Assembly: GCA_001769535.1 (NCBI GenBank)
Contig: MEOH01000026.1
Coordinates: 186,001-250,000 of the forward strand
Length of the DNA stretch: 64,000 nt
Origin: Bacteroidetes bacterium GWF2_38_335
Lineage (GTDB): Bacteria > Bacteroidota > Bacteroidia > Bacteroidales > GWF2-38-335
Reading direction: 5' to 3'
In this document: piece after piece, positions 54,229 to 63,397 of the stretch
How the letters are laid out: each line of letters opens with the position of its first letter
Numbering within the stretch: position 1 is the first letter of the stretch
Position numbers and translations under genes: made by a program
The notes under the pieces: model-generated
The model's database searches: none
The model's input: the letters and a program-made list of their open reading frames with translations, nothing else
What the model was told of the DNA's origin: nothing

Positions 54229-55785
54229 CTATTTAATATAACTGCCCGCCATTTCAGCAGCCCTTTGTCCGTCAACGGCAGATGATACAATTCCACCGGC
54301 ATATCCAGCACCTTCACCGCAGGGAAACAATCCTTTAACAGTCACATGCTGAAAACTTTCGCGGTCGCGTGGAATTCGCACCGGAGATGATGTGCGCGAC
54401 TCTACTCCCAGCATAACCGCGTCATCTGATACAAATCCCCTTATTTTATTATCGAAGTTTTTAAAGCCATCTGCCAGTCTGGCGGCAATATTTTCGGGGA
54501 GCCAAAAATGCATTGGTGAAGGAATAATTCCGGGATTATAGGAAGACGGAGGTAATTCAGAGGACATTTTACCTTTGACAAAATCGCTGATTTTCTGGGC
54601 AGGAGCAATCAGACCGTTTCCTCCGTTAATATAGGCCAGTTTTTCGATGGATTCCTGATACATTAATCCGGCAAGCGGACCGAATGAAGAAAACTCATTA
54701 AGATCTTCCTGTCTGATTTCCACCACGATTCCGGCATTTGCAAAAGGGGAGTTCCGTTTTGACGGAGACATTCCGTTAACAACCATCTCGCCCTGACCTG
54801 AAGCAGCGGGGACTATAAACCCACCGGGACACATGCAAAAAGAGTACACACCGCGGTCGCGGCTTTGGTGTACCAGACTATAAGTGGCAGCGGGAAGGAA
54901 ATTTTCGCGGTCAAGGCCATTATACTGATTGTGATCGATGAGTTCCTGCGGGTGTTCAACCCTTACTCCCATTGCAAAATTCTTTGATTCAAGTGCAATT
55001 TCGCGTTTGTGGAGCATTTTATAAACATCCTTGGCTGAATGTCCGGTAGCAAGAATAACAGCTGCAGCCTCGATGCGTTCATTGGTTGAAGTTAAAACAC
55101 CTTTTATAATATTATCCTTAATTATAAGATTGTCAACCCTTGAATTAAAATGCACTTCACCACCATATTTCAAAATAGTTTCCCTGATATTTTTAATAAT
55201 CCCGGGCAATTTATCAGAACCAATATGCGGGTGTGCTTCAAATAAAATTTCTTCGGGAGCACCATGCAGGACAAACAGTTCAAAAACCGATTCATTGTCG
55301 CCTCGTTTTTTCGACCGGGTATAAAGCTTGCCATCAGAAAAAGTTCCCGCACCCCCTTCGCCGAAACAATAATTGGAATCGGCATTCAGTCCATTGTTCC
55401 GGTTAAGCAAAGCAATATCTTTTTTTCTTGAATTTACATCCTTTCCCCGTTCAATGACTATGGGTTTAATTCCGAACTCTATCAACCTCAAAGCAGCAAA
55501 CAATCCCGCTGGTCCGGCCCCCACAACCACAACCGGAGTTTTTCCATTGACATTCTGCCATTCGGGTTGTTTCTGAAATCTTTTTTGAGGCTTTTCGTCG
55601 ATAAATATTTCAAGAGACAAATTTACCTTAATGAGTCTGGAACGCGCATCAATGGATTTTCTGAGTGTTCTTATGTATGCAATTCTGTGTTCAGGGGTTT
55701 TCAATTGCCTTGAAACAATTGACAAGATTTTCTTTTCATCAGAAGCTTCTATGGGAGTGACAATAAGGTCAATTTTATACGACAT
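54229..55785 (-). CDS. FAD-dependent dehydrogenase (COG2509 type)
   Basis: This 518-residue flavoprotein has a small N-terminal domain (about 1-85), then the dinucleotide fold VVGAGPAGLFAALRLIE near 95. Later motifs include NYCFGEGGAGTFSDGKLYTR, ILATGHSAKD and a C-terminal PCGEGAGYAGGIVSSAVDG for FAD. It fits the uncharacterised COG2509 dehydrogenases. The substrate is unknown. It follows porT by 1 bp on the same strand, so it is probably in the same operon. Confidence 0.9.
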   Translation of the reverse strand: MSYKIDLIVTPIEASDEKKILSIVSRQLKTPEHRIAYIRTLRKSIDARSRLIKVNLSLEIFIDEKPQKRFQKQPEWQNVNGKTPVVVVGAGPAGLFAALRLIEFGIKPIVIERGKDVNSRKKDIALLNRNNGLNADSNYCFGEGGAGTFSDGKLYTRSKKRGDNESVFELFVLHGAPEEILFEAHPHIGSDKLPGIIKNIRETILKYGGEVHFNSRVDNLIIKDNIIKGVLTSTNERIEAAAVILATGHSAKDVYKMLHKREIALESKNFAMGVRVEHPQELIDHNQYNGLDRENFLPAATYSLVHQSRDRGVYSFCMCPGGFIVPAASGQGEMVVNGMSPSKRNSPFANAGIVVEIRQEDLNEFSSFGPLAGLMYQESIEKLAYINGGNGLIAPAQKISDFVKGKMSSELPPSSYNPGIIPSPMHFWLPENIAARLADGFKNFDNKIRGFVSDDAVMLGVESRTSSPVRIPRDRESFQHVTVKGLFPCGEGAGYAGGIVSSAVDGQRAAEMAGSYIK

Positions 55786-55786
55786 A

Positions 55787-56485
55787 TTATTCGAAATGAA
55801 ATGAAAGTACGATCATTTTGGAATTCATTCGTTCAATAGCTTCAGTAAACTGAGAGTCATCGGGTCTAAGCACATTGAACTGACCAACTTCAAATTTTAT
55901 TTCTGTAGAGAATTTAAAATAAGGCAAATAATAGTCAACACCAAATCCCACATGGTAATATGCATCATTGCGGGCCAGTCTGACTTTTGGACGTTCCTTC
56001 GGATCGATTTTTTTCTGTGCAGCAAGGTCGTATTTATAATCAAAACCTGCTAACAGGTAAGGTCTGTAGTTATTAATTCTTTTTGCGCGGTATTTGAAAG
56101 TGAGTGGAAAATCGAGGAAAATGGATTCGATTTTCATAGTATGCCTCATTAGTGTTGAATCGGTATCCTTGACAATATAAACCAGATCACGCTGTCCGAA
56201 GTCCAAACCAGGCAAAAATCTCATATTGAAGTGCTTATTTAAGCGTAAATCGGAAACAATTCCAAGATTAAAACCTACATGCGGAATATTTTCGACTGAA
56301 AAAACAGAATCCAGACCAAAAAACGATCCTGAATTATGGATGGTAAAATCCATGGTATTCAGCGAAATAGTAAAACCAAAGTGAAGTGTTTTTGTGTCAT
56401 ACTTAGGCATATTCAGGGAAGTGGCCTTTTGGGCAGAACTGCCCATGAAAGCCAGCAAAATAAATATGACCAATAATTTTTTCAA
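55787..56485 (-). CDS. porT: PorT/SprT-like outer-membrane beta-barrel protein
   Basis: The protein has 232 residues with a signal peptide (LLVIFILLAFMGSSAQ). The mature part is a small barrel: LHFGFTISLNTMDFTIH, HVGFNLGIVSDLRLNKHFN, MRFLPGLDFGQRDLVY, DFPLTFKYRAKRINNYRPYL. It ends in F-H-F-E. This is the pattern of PorT/SprT, a component needed for type IX secretion. In many Bacteroidota it lies near the menaquinone methyltransferase gene, as here (1.2 kb away). The assignment is by pattern and context; other PorT-family barrels are possible. Confidence 0.65.
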   Translation of the reverse strand: MKKLLVIFILLAFMGSSAQKATSLNMPKYDTKTLHFGFTISLNTMDFTIHNSGSFFGLDSVFSVENIPHVGFNLGIVSDLRLNKHFNMRFLPGLDFGQRDLVYIVKDTDSTLMRHTMKIESIFLDFPLTFKYRAKRINNYRPYLLAGFDYKYDLAAQKKIDPKERPKVRLARNDAYYHVGFGVDYYLPYFKFSTEIKFEVGQFNVLRPDDSQFTEAIERMNSKMIVLSFHFE

Positions 56486-56614
56486 TTAATCCTTTTTTCT
56501 TAAGAAACTTAACTTTTGCAAAAATAGTATTTTATCAATAATAAAAGGGTAAAGTTTAAGAGGTTTTAGATAATGTTAAGGCAAAGCATCAATAATGGAA
56601 CCGCCACAGGCAAA

Positions 56615-57205
56615 TTAATCAGTCGGATAAGCCCAAAAAGAACATTCAGCCGGAATAAAATCATACATGATCCGCTGGGTATTTTCAGATTCCAGAGCAT
56701 CCATATCGGGATTTTGATCAGGATCAAAGTCAAAAACTATTCTTGTTACCGAAAAATAAGTGTCAAAAACCTCGGTATAAGTAATATTTTTTGATGCAGC
56801 CGGTTCACTTTCATCAATGGCAGCCAAAACTGATCTTTCAATTATATTATCCTTAATTACAATAATATAATACGCCAACCAGGGACTGTTGGGATCGAGT
56901 CCCTCCTCTTTGAGCACATAAAAATTGCAGCTATCAGGTTTAACCGGAATTTCACCAATAATTTTATAAGAAAAATTCTCTGTTTTTAAGGTGCCGCGGG
57001 CAAAGAAGATGAAGTTTTTGATATACTCTTCGGCTTCTTTTTTCTCAACAATTGAAAACAAATCAATGTCACAAAGTTCCTGCATACCATTTTCAATAGA
57101 AAAACTTAGTGAATATTTTGGAATATCTGTATTTGATTCCTTAACCTGTGAAAAAGAGGATAAATAAATTAAAAGCACAAAAAAACAAACAGCGTTGATT
57201 TTCAT
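56615..57205 (-). CDS. secreted protein of unknown function
   Basis: The protein has 196 residues with a signal peptide (AVCFFVLLIYLSSFSQ). The mature protein is alpha/beta with many acidic residues (FDFDPDQNPDMDALESE near the end) and no motif I recognise. It lies upstream of porT on the same strand with a 129-bp gap, and 55 bp after the 119-residue protein gene. The set may be envelope genes transcribed together. Confidence 0.65.
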   Translation of the reverse strand: MKINAVCFFVLLIYLSSFSQVKESNTDIPKYSLSFSIENGMQELCDIDLFSIVEKKEAEEYIKNFIFFARGTLKTENFSYKIIGEIPVKPDSCNFYVLKEEGLDPNSPWLAYYIIVIKDNIIERSVLAAIDESEPAASKNITYTEVFDTYFSVTRIVFDFDPDQNPDMDALESENTQRIMYDFIPAECSFWAYPTD

Positions 57206-57260
57206 TTAGATTTAATTACAAAGTTGATAACATTAACAAATATTAATAAGGTTCATTATT

Positions 57261-57620
57261 TTATTCAATAAATATTCCCGGACCAGGATTATGAAAATCA
57301 GGATAATACGAAGGTTTATAATGAAGATATGTTGGAATGAAACTGCCGTCTTTAAATTCATAATAAACTTTACAGAAGGGGTTGGACAGCTCTTCGGGTA
57401 CAAAATTTTTTGTATAGTCGGGCAATAAAATTTCAGGGGAATTGTGCTCAATGGATAAAATGTAAGCAGGTGAAAAATAGACTTGATTAATTGATAATGT
57501 GTTTTCAACAGACAGGTATTTGATTTTATAAAAGTCTATCAATGAGGATTCGTTATCGACAGACTGAGAAATACCAAAAACAGGTAAAAGAATTAAAATC
57601 AGAAAAAAAAACTTATTCAT
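57261..57620 (-). CDS. small secreted protein
   Basis: The protein has 119 residues with a signal peptide (FFLILILLPVFGISQ). The mature part is beta-rich with repeated Tyr/Pro (VYYEFKDGSF, YLHYKPSYYPDF). No known domain. It sits between the methyltransferase and the 196-residue secreted protein on the same strand. Confidence 0.6.
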   Translation of the reverse strand: MNKFFFLILILLPVFGISQSVDNESSLIDFYKIKYLSVENTLSINQVYFSPAYILSIEHNSPEILLPDYTKNFVPEELSNPFCKVYYEFKDGSFIPTYLHYKPSYYPDFHNPGPGIFIE

Positions 57621-57720
57621 TATTTTAATTTTATATCAAATTTATGACATAAGGCCATAAAATGCAAGAAAAAGGTGATTTTTTGAGTATTACCTTTATT
57701 TATTGCGCCGAACCATGCCC

Positions 57721-58386
57721 CTACTTTTCCCCATAATAAATCGAAACCACCCCAAAAGTCATTCGTTTCATGGCAAGGTTGGTAAATCCTGCTTCCTGCA
57801 TTACTGCAAGAAATTCCTTGCCTTCTTTAAAGGCCTTTACCGATTCGGGAAGATATTTGTAGGCCGATTTGTCTTTTGAGAACAACTTTCCGATGAACGG
57901 CATCAGAATTCCGGTATACAGCTGGTACACCTGTTTTTCAGGAAATTCATCGGGTTTTGAAAATTCGAGAACGACAAAGGCTCCGCCGGGTTTTAACACC
58001 CTGTAAATTTCTGAAATTCCCTTTTGCAGATCCTCGAAATTTCTAACGCCAAAAGCCACTGTAGCAGCATCAAAACTGTGGTCAGGAAAATGAAGATTTT
58101 CGGCATCGCCCAACTGCAGCTCAATAATGCCTTCAAGTTTCTTTTTCAATATCTTATCCCTGCCTATCTTAAGCATTTCTTCAGATATATCAATACCAAT
58201 AATTTTTTCAGGTTTCAGTGAATTTGCTTTAATGGCAAAGTCGCCTGTTCCGGTGGCGATATCTAAAATTTGGGCAGGTCTTTTTTTTCTAAGAAACTGA
58301 ATGGCCTGATGTCTCCAGTTTACATCAAAACCAAATGAAAGCAGACGGTTAAGAAAATCGTATCTGCCTGCAATGGTATTAAACAT
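57721..58386 (-). CDS. ubiE: demethylmenaquinone methyltransferase
   Basis: This SAM-dependent methyltransferase (221 residues from Met at 58386) performs the last step of menaquinone synthesis. Motifs: MFNTIAGRYDFLNRLLSFG, motif I LDIATGTGDFAIKA near 43, VAFGVRNFEDLQKG near 110, and LKPGGAFVVLEFSKPDEFP near 127. The frame remains open upstream to 58449 and encodes VKPYTEDSSKKTQVTL, which matches the conserved N-terminus of the family. So the true start is probably a rare codon (CTG at 58437 or ATT at 58446) just after the purL stop. It lies directly downstream of purL. Confidence 0.93.
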   Translation of the reverse strand: MFNTIAGRYDFLNRLLSFGFDVNWRHQAIQFLRKKRPAQILDIATGTGDFAIKANSLKPEKIIGIDISEEMLKIGRDKILKKKLEGIIELQLGDAENLHFPDHSFDAATVAFGVRNFEDLQKGISEIYRVLKPGGAFVVLEFSKPDEFPEKQVYQLYTGILMPFIGKLFSKDKSAYKYLPESVKAFKEGKEFLAVMQEAGFTNLAMKRMTFGVVSIYYGEK

Positions 58387-58452
58387 CAGGGTTACCTGAG
58401 TTTTTTTCGAACTGTCTTCTGTATAAGGTTTTACCAGTGTGTGAATTTTTTA

Positions 58453-60693
58453 TTACTGATTCAGGTATTCAGATAATGCATTGTCATATACTTTTTTAGC
58501 ATCTTCGATAAATCCGTAGGATAAATCATCCACCCTCAACTGTCCTTTGGTCACGTGACCCAGAGTTGAAAACGGGATGTTATTATCGAGCATATAATCA
58601 ATAAAAGGACCTTCTTTTTCGGGATCAACAGAAACAACAATCCTGCTTTGGGCTTCACCAAAGAGGAAAGCGTCCAATCTGATTTCGGCATCAGAAGTAA
58701 TGTCAAACCCCAGGTTATTGTGAATGGAAGATTCGACCAAAGTAATAAACAATCCGCCATCTGAAACATCATGAGCTGATTCGAGCAGTCCTTTTCTGAT
58801 CACATCTTTGATTGCTTTCTGAATTTTATATTCGAAATCAAGGTCAAATTGTGGCACAGGTGATTCTTTCACTTTATGCCATGAAACCAGATACTCAGAG
58901 CTTGAAATGTCGTTGGCTGACCGGCCCACAAGGAAAATCATGTCGCCTTTTTTCTTAAAGGCAAGAGATGTCTGAAGCTTTTTATCCTCAAGTATTCCAA
59001 GCATTCCGATGGTTGGGGTTGGCATAACCGGCTCGGTTTTCTTTCCGATAACGGTCTGATTATAGAAACTGACATTTCCTCCGGTCACCGGAGTTTCAAA
59101 CTTCAGGCAGGCAGCCGACATACCCTTGATAGCTCCAACAAATTGCCAGAAAGCTTCGGGGTTATATGGATTGCCAAAATTGAGGCAATTGGTTATTGCA
59201 GAAGGTTCGCCGCCCGAGCACACAATATTTCTTGCAGCTTCGGCCACAGCGATCATGGTTCCGATTTCGGGATCGGCTTTTACATATCGGGCGTTGCAAT
59301 CGACTGTAAGAGCCAGTGCTTTGTTGGTACCCTTAAGGTTTACAATTCCTGCGTCGGTGGGACAGTTTGTGCTCATATTTAAAGTCCGCACCATTGTATC
59401 ATACTGTTCGAACACCCATTTTTTTGAGGCAATATTGGGATTTTTCAGCAAGGACCAGGCAACATCCTTCATGTTTTCTGGTTCCTCAATTTTGTCGATA
59501 TTAAACTTTTTATATTGTTTGTAATAAGCAGGCTCTTTGTATTCGCGCTCATAAACGGGAGCGCCACCGCCAAGTACCAGTGTGGAAGCCGGAACTTTAG
59601 CAACCAGTTCCTTTTCCCAGAAAAATTCCAATTCATTACCTTTGGTAACTTCACCGATTACGGCGCAATTGAGATCCCATTTCTTGAAAATATCCTCAAC
59701 AATTTTTTCCTGTCCTTTTTTCACCACCACAAGCATTCGTTCCTGCGATTCGGAAAGCAGTATTTCCCATGGCTCGATATTTTTCTGGCGTAAAGGAACT
59801 TTTGAGAGATAAACCTTCATACCATGCTCACCTTTGGCCGACATTTCGGAGGTAGAACAAATGATTCCGGCTGCCCCCATATCCTGCATGCCCACCACTG
59901 CTCCGGTTTTATTCAGTTCGAGAGTGGCTTCCAACAGCAGTTTTTCCTGGAAAGGGTCGCCTACCTGGACTGATGGAATGTCATCAGCAGATTCTTCAGT
60001 GAGATCAGCTGAGGCAAATGTAGCGCCGTGAATGCCATCTTTTCCGGTTGAAGAACCAACAATATAGACAGGATTTCCAACACCGTAGGAAATAGCAGAA
60101 ATCATTTCATCTTTCTTCATGATTCCCACAGACATTGCGTTAACAAGAGGATTTTGGTTATAAGAATCATCAAAATAAACTTCACCGCCGATAACGGGAA
60201 CACCAAATGCGTTGCCATAGTCGCCGATGCCTTTTACCACACCTTTGATAAGCCATTTGGTACGATCGAGATCCAGATTACCAAAACGAAGAGAGTTCAA
60301 CTGAGCAATGGGTCGGGCGCCCATGGTAAAAATATCCCGGTTAATACCACCAACTCCGGTTGCAGCACCCTGATAAGGCTCAATGGCAGAAGGATGGTTA
60401 TGTGATTCGATTTTAAACGCGCAGGCCAGTCCGTCGCCCACATCAACCAATCCGGCATTTTCCTGACCAGCTTCGGCAAGCAGATGTTTTCCTTTACGCG
60501 GAAGGGTTTTCAGCCATTTGATTGAGTTTTTATAGGAGGCATGTTCTGACCACATAACTGAATAAATACTTAGTTCAGTGAAGTTGGGAGTGCGTCCGAG
60601 TATGTCTTTGATCATCTGAAATTCTTCGGGCAACAAACCCAGTCCTTTTGCGGTATCGACAGTAACTTTAATATCTGATTTGCTCATTTCCAT
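58453..60693 (-). CDS. purL: phosphoribosylformylglycinamidine synthase subunit PurL
   Basis: The small-type PurL (746 aa) converts FGAR to FGAM in purine synthesis. It has [16 protein letters not shown] near 43, [20 protein letters not shown] near 97, DMGAAGI, and the second half with [10 protein letters not shown] and [12 protein letters not shown]. It lacks the glutaminase domain, so separate PurQ and PurS are expected elsewhere. The gene ends in tandem TAA codons; the menaquinone methyltransferase frame begins immediately after. The initiator may be the first Met (60693) or Met 3. Confidence 0.97.
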   Translation of the reverse strand: MEMSKSDIKVTVDTAKGLGLLPEEFQMIKDILGRTPNFTELSIYSVMWSEHASYKNSIKWLKTLPRKGKHLLAEAGQENAGLVDVGDGLACAFKIESHNHPSAIEPYQGAATGVGGINRDIFTMGARPIAQLNSLRFGNLDLDRTKWLIKGVVKGIGDYGNAFGVPVIGGEVYFDDSYNQNPLVNAMSVGIMKKDEMISAISYGVGNPVYIVGSSTGKDGIHGATFASADLTEESADDIPSVQVGDPFQEKLLLEATLELNKTGAVVGMQDMGAAGIICSTSEMSAKGEHGMKVYLSKVPLRQKNIEPWEILLSESQERMLVVVKKGQEKIVEDIFKKWDLNCAVIGEVTKGNELEFFWEKELVAKVPASTLVLGGGAPVYEREYKEPAYYKQYKKFNIDKIEEPENMKDVAWSLLKNPNIASKKWVFEQYDTMVRTLNMSTNCPTDAGIVNLKGTNKALALTVDCNARYVKADPEIGTMIAVAEAARNIVCSGGEPSAITNCLNFGNPYNPEAFWQFVGAIKGMSAACLKFETPVTGGNVSFYNQTVIGKKTEPVMPTPTIGMLGILEDKKLQTSLAFKKKGDMIFLVGRSANDISSSEYLVSWHKVKESPVPQFDLDFEYKIQKAIKDVIRKGLLESAHDVSDGGLFITLVESSIHNNLGFDITSDAEIRLDAFLFGEAQSRIVVSVDPEKEGPFIDYMLDNNIPFSTLGHVTKGQLRVDDLSYGFIEDAKKVYDNALSEYLNQ

Positions 60694-60778
60694 TAAATTT
60701 TCAGCAAAATTAAGAATAATATCGGGAGAAGGATTACTTGGAAAGATTATAATTCAACAATTAATTAACATATCAGGA

Positions 60779-61201
60779 TTAGGGATTTTTCTTAAAAATA
60801 ATATAATCATTTTCCTTGAAATTTTCCATTGAAAATGAGATATCTAAAAAATCAGAACATGCTTTTATAGTGCTGAAAATACCAATTATATTTTTAAAGA
60901 AAGGAGTCTTTTTAAGCAATAAAGAGAAAGAAACCTGATCAGGCTTATCAGTCAATATAGCCCATCTGGCCTGAGGGTTTTCGCCGGGTGAGGACATAAA
61001 TTTTGCAAATTCCTCTATTTCCTCAACAGTTATCGCCAGGTCCGAATCAATAATATTTGAAAGAATTTTATGAACGCTTTTAAAATCGGGGTTTGCAATT
61101 TCCTGCAAAAACAACTCTTTCATGTTGTCATATGTCATAATACCTGTACAAACATCCACTAAAAGATTTTGCTCAGGATAGAATTTATATTTCATTGACA
61201 T
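60779..61201 (-). CDS. SpoIIAA/STAS-like protein
   Basis: This 140-residue cytoplasmic alpha/beta protein has the pattern VDVCTGIMTYDNMKELFLQE, NIIDSDLAITVEEIEEFAKF and ARWAILTDKPDQVS. It resembles the SpoIIAA-like/STAS-like group of small proteins. The function is unknown and the assignment is weak. It stands alone between purL and purC with gaps on both sides. Confidence 0.65.
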   Translation of the reverse strand: MSMKYKFYPEQNLLVDVCTGIMTYDNMKELFLQEIANPDFKSVHKILSNIIDSDLAITVEEIEEFAKFMSSPGENPQARWAILTDKPDQVSFSLLLKKTPFFKNIIGIFSTIKACSDFLDISFSMENFKENDYIIFKKNP

Positions 61202-61303
61202 AAAACCGGACTTTTTGAAATTACTTATATATCAAAAATAAAGAAAATTTTCAATATACATTACAAAACTATTATATTTTCTTATTCTCAATTAAATATC
61301 ATT

Positions 61304-61347
61304 AAAATATAAAAGTCAGGTTTTTTTGGGCCTGACTTTTATATTTT
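61304..61347 (-). terminator. strong hairpin downstream of purC
   Basis: Perfect 17-bp arms (61304-61320 and 61331-61347) close a loop of seven T and three G. Read on the minus strand the hairpin lies 42 bp after the purC stop. It probably ends the phoH-purC message. There is no long T-run directly after the minus-strand stem apart from the A/T base of the stem itself. Confidence 0.7.
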
Positions 61348-61388
61348 ATTGGACAGTGTGGAATAATATATTATGTATGGGTTAGGCT

Positions 61389-62339
61389 CTATATAGTTTT
61401 CAAAAAGTTGCTGATATTGTTTTCGATTCTTTTTAAAATTCCTGCGGTATCTGCTTTTTGGAATTTTTCTCCGGTTATATTTTCATAAAGTTCTATATAT
61501 CTGTCGGATATTTGATTTATGAATGTGTCCGGAATTTCGGGAAGTTTTTGTCCTTCAAGTCCCTGAAATCCATGTTCCATAAGCCATTCGCGAACAAATT
61601 CCTTAGAAAGCTGTTTTTGAGCTTCGCCCCTTGCCTGTCTTTCCTCATAACCTTCGAGGTAGAAATATCTTGATGAGTCGGGCGTGTGAATTTCGTCGAT
61701 CAGGTATATCTTACCGTCTTTTTTTCCGAATTCATATTTGGTGTCCACCAGGATCAGTCCCATTTTCTTTGCAATTTCAGTACCTCTCTGAAATAAAGCC
61801 AGCGAGTATTTTTCAAGCTGAATGTAATCTTCTTCGGAAACCAGGCCGGTACTGATAATCTCTTCGCGGGAGATGTTTTCATCATGTCGGCCCAGCTCGG
61901 CTTTTGTAGTTGGGGTAAGCAATGGCTTTTCAAAGCGCTGGTGCTCTTTCATGCCATCAGGAACGGGAAGGCCACAAATATGTCGTTCGCCGTTTTTGTA
62001 TCCGCGCCAGGAACTTCCGGTAAGGTATCCGCGCACGATCATTTCGACTGCAAAAGGTTTGCAATGGTGGCCAATAGTGACCATGGGGTCGGGTGAAGAT
62101 ATTTTCCAGTTTGGAACAATATCTGCGGTAGCATCCAGAAATTTTTCTGCAATCTGATTAAGAACCTGACCTTTATAAGGAATCCCTTTTGGAAGTACTA
62201 CATCAAAGGCAGATAATCGATCAGAAACTACCATTACAAGATATTTATCATTGATATTATACACATCCCTGACTTTTCCTTTATAAAATGATTTCTGTCC
62301 GGGAAATTTAAATTCTGTTTTTACAATTGCTTCGCTCAT
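61389..62339 (-). CDS. purC: SAICAR synthase
   Basis: This ATP-dependent ligase (316 aa) joins aspartate to CAIR in purine synthesis. It has [17 protein letters not shown] near 16, [30 protein letters not shown] near 96, [16 protein letters not shown] near 192 and [17 protein letters not shown] near 217. It is the longer form. It starts 12 bp after phoH on the same strand. Confidence 0.97.
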   Translation of the reverse strand: MSEAIVKTEFKFPGQKSFYKGKVRDVYNINDKYLVMVVSDRLSAFDVVLPKGIPYKGQVLNQIAEKFLDATADIVPNWKISSPDPMVTIGHHCKPFAVEMIVRGYLTGSSWRGYKNGERHICGLPVPDGMKEHQRFEKPLLTPTTKAELGRHDENISREEIISTGLVSEEDYIQLEKYSLALFQRGTEIAKKMGLILVDTKYEFGKKDGKIYLIDEIHTPDSSRYFYLEGYEERQARGEAQKQLSKEFVREWLMEHGFQGLEGQKLPEIPDTFINQISDRYIELYENITGEKFQKADTAGILKRIENNISNFLKTI

Positions 62340-62351
62340 ATTATCAGTAGT

Positions 62352-63299
62352 TTAATCATTATTCTTTTCGTACGCTTCAACAATATTTCTCACCAAACGG
62401 TGCCTGATGATATCCTTTTCATTAAAATTCAGGATTGAGATACCCTGTATATCCTGCAAGATGTTAACGGCTTTGAGCAGTCCGCTTGATTTTTTATTTG
62501 GCAGGTCAATCTGTGTAAGATCTCCGGTTACAATAAACTTAGAATTTTCGCCCATACGGGTCAGGAACATTTTTATCTGGGCAGATGTGGCATTTTGCGC
62601 CTCATCAAGTATCACAAAAGCATTGGCCAGGGTTCGTCCGCGCATAAACGCAAGCGGAGCAATTTCCAGCACTCCTTCTTCAAAGCAGTCATTCAGCTTT
62701 TTATATGGAATCATATCCGTAAGGGCATCATAAAGAGGCTGTAAGTATGGATCGAGTTTTTCTTTTAAGTCACCGGGCAAAAAGCCGAGGTGTTCGCCTG
62801 CTTCGACAGCCGGACGGGTAAGAATGATTCTTCGCACCTGTTTTTCCTTCAGTGCGCGCACCGCAAGAGCAACAGCAAGGTAAGTTTTTCCTGTACCTGC
62901 CGGACCAACAGCAAACAGGAGGTCGTTGGTATTGATTTCCTCGACCATCTGAAACTGTGTTTTGTTGCGGGCTTTTATGGCGCGACCTTTATTTCCGTAG
63001 AGGATGACATCTGTTTCAATTTTAACGGTTTCCACAAAATCGCCATTGTCTTCCTCCATGATTTTTTCAATGGTGTACTCAGAAAGTTTATTGAATCTGT
63101 GATAATAGTCAATAAGCAAGTTAATTTTCTCTTCAAAACGGATGATTTCAGATTCCTCGCCTGCTACTTTGATCTCAGTTCCCCTCCCAATAATTTTCAA
63201 CTTAGGAAAATATCCAACCATTTTATTAAACTTTTTATTATTAATCCCATAAAAGTCAATAGGTTCAATATTTTCTATGAGTATCAGTTTCTCAATCAT
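62352..63299 (-). CDS. phoH: PhoH-like ATPase
   Basis: The protein has 315 residues. An N-terminal KH-like region (about 1-105) is followed by a P-loop ATPase: GPAGTGKTYLAVALAVRALK near 134, LTRPAVEAGEHLGFLPGDL, FVILDEAQNATSAQIKMFLT (Walker B) and VTGDLTQIDLP. PhoH proteins act in RNA metabolism; related PhoH2 forms are toxins but this has no PIN domain. It is upstream of purC by 12 bp. Confidence 0.94.
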   Translation of the reverse strand: MIEKLILIENIEPIDFYGINNKKFNKMVGYFPKLKIIGRGTEIKVAGEESEIIRFEEKINLLIDYYHRFNKLSEYTIEKIMEEDNGDFVETVKIETDVILYGNKGRAIKARNKTQFQMVEEINTNDLLFAVGPAGTGKTYLAVALAVRALKEKQVRRIILTRPAVEAGEHLGFLPGDLKEKLDPYLQPLYDALTDMIPYKKLNDCFEEGVLEIAPLAFMRGRTLANAFVILDEAQNATSAQIKMFLTRMGENSKFIVTGDLTQIDLPNKKSSGLLKAVNILQDIQGISILNFNEKDIIRHRLVRNIVEAYEKNND

Positions 63300-63397
63300 A
63301 AGCTTTTTCTAAAAAAATCATTATTTTTGAAGGACGATACAAAGAAAAATAAATTAAAAGTTAAATACTAAATAACTTTTTCAGCAATTATTAACAA

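Noticed and set aside
57233-57508. A 91-codon minus-strand ORF overlapping the 119-residue secreted protein gene.
   Set aside because: It is a frame shadow of the secreted protein gene, without a signal peptide or protein-like composition.
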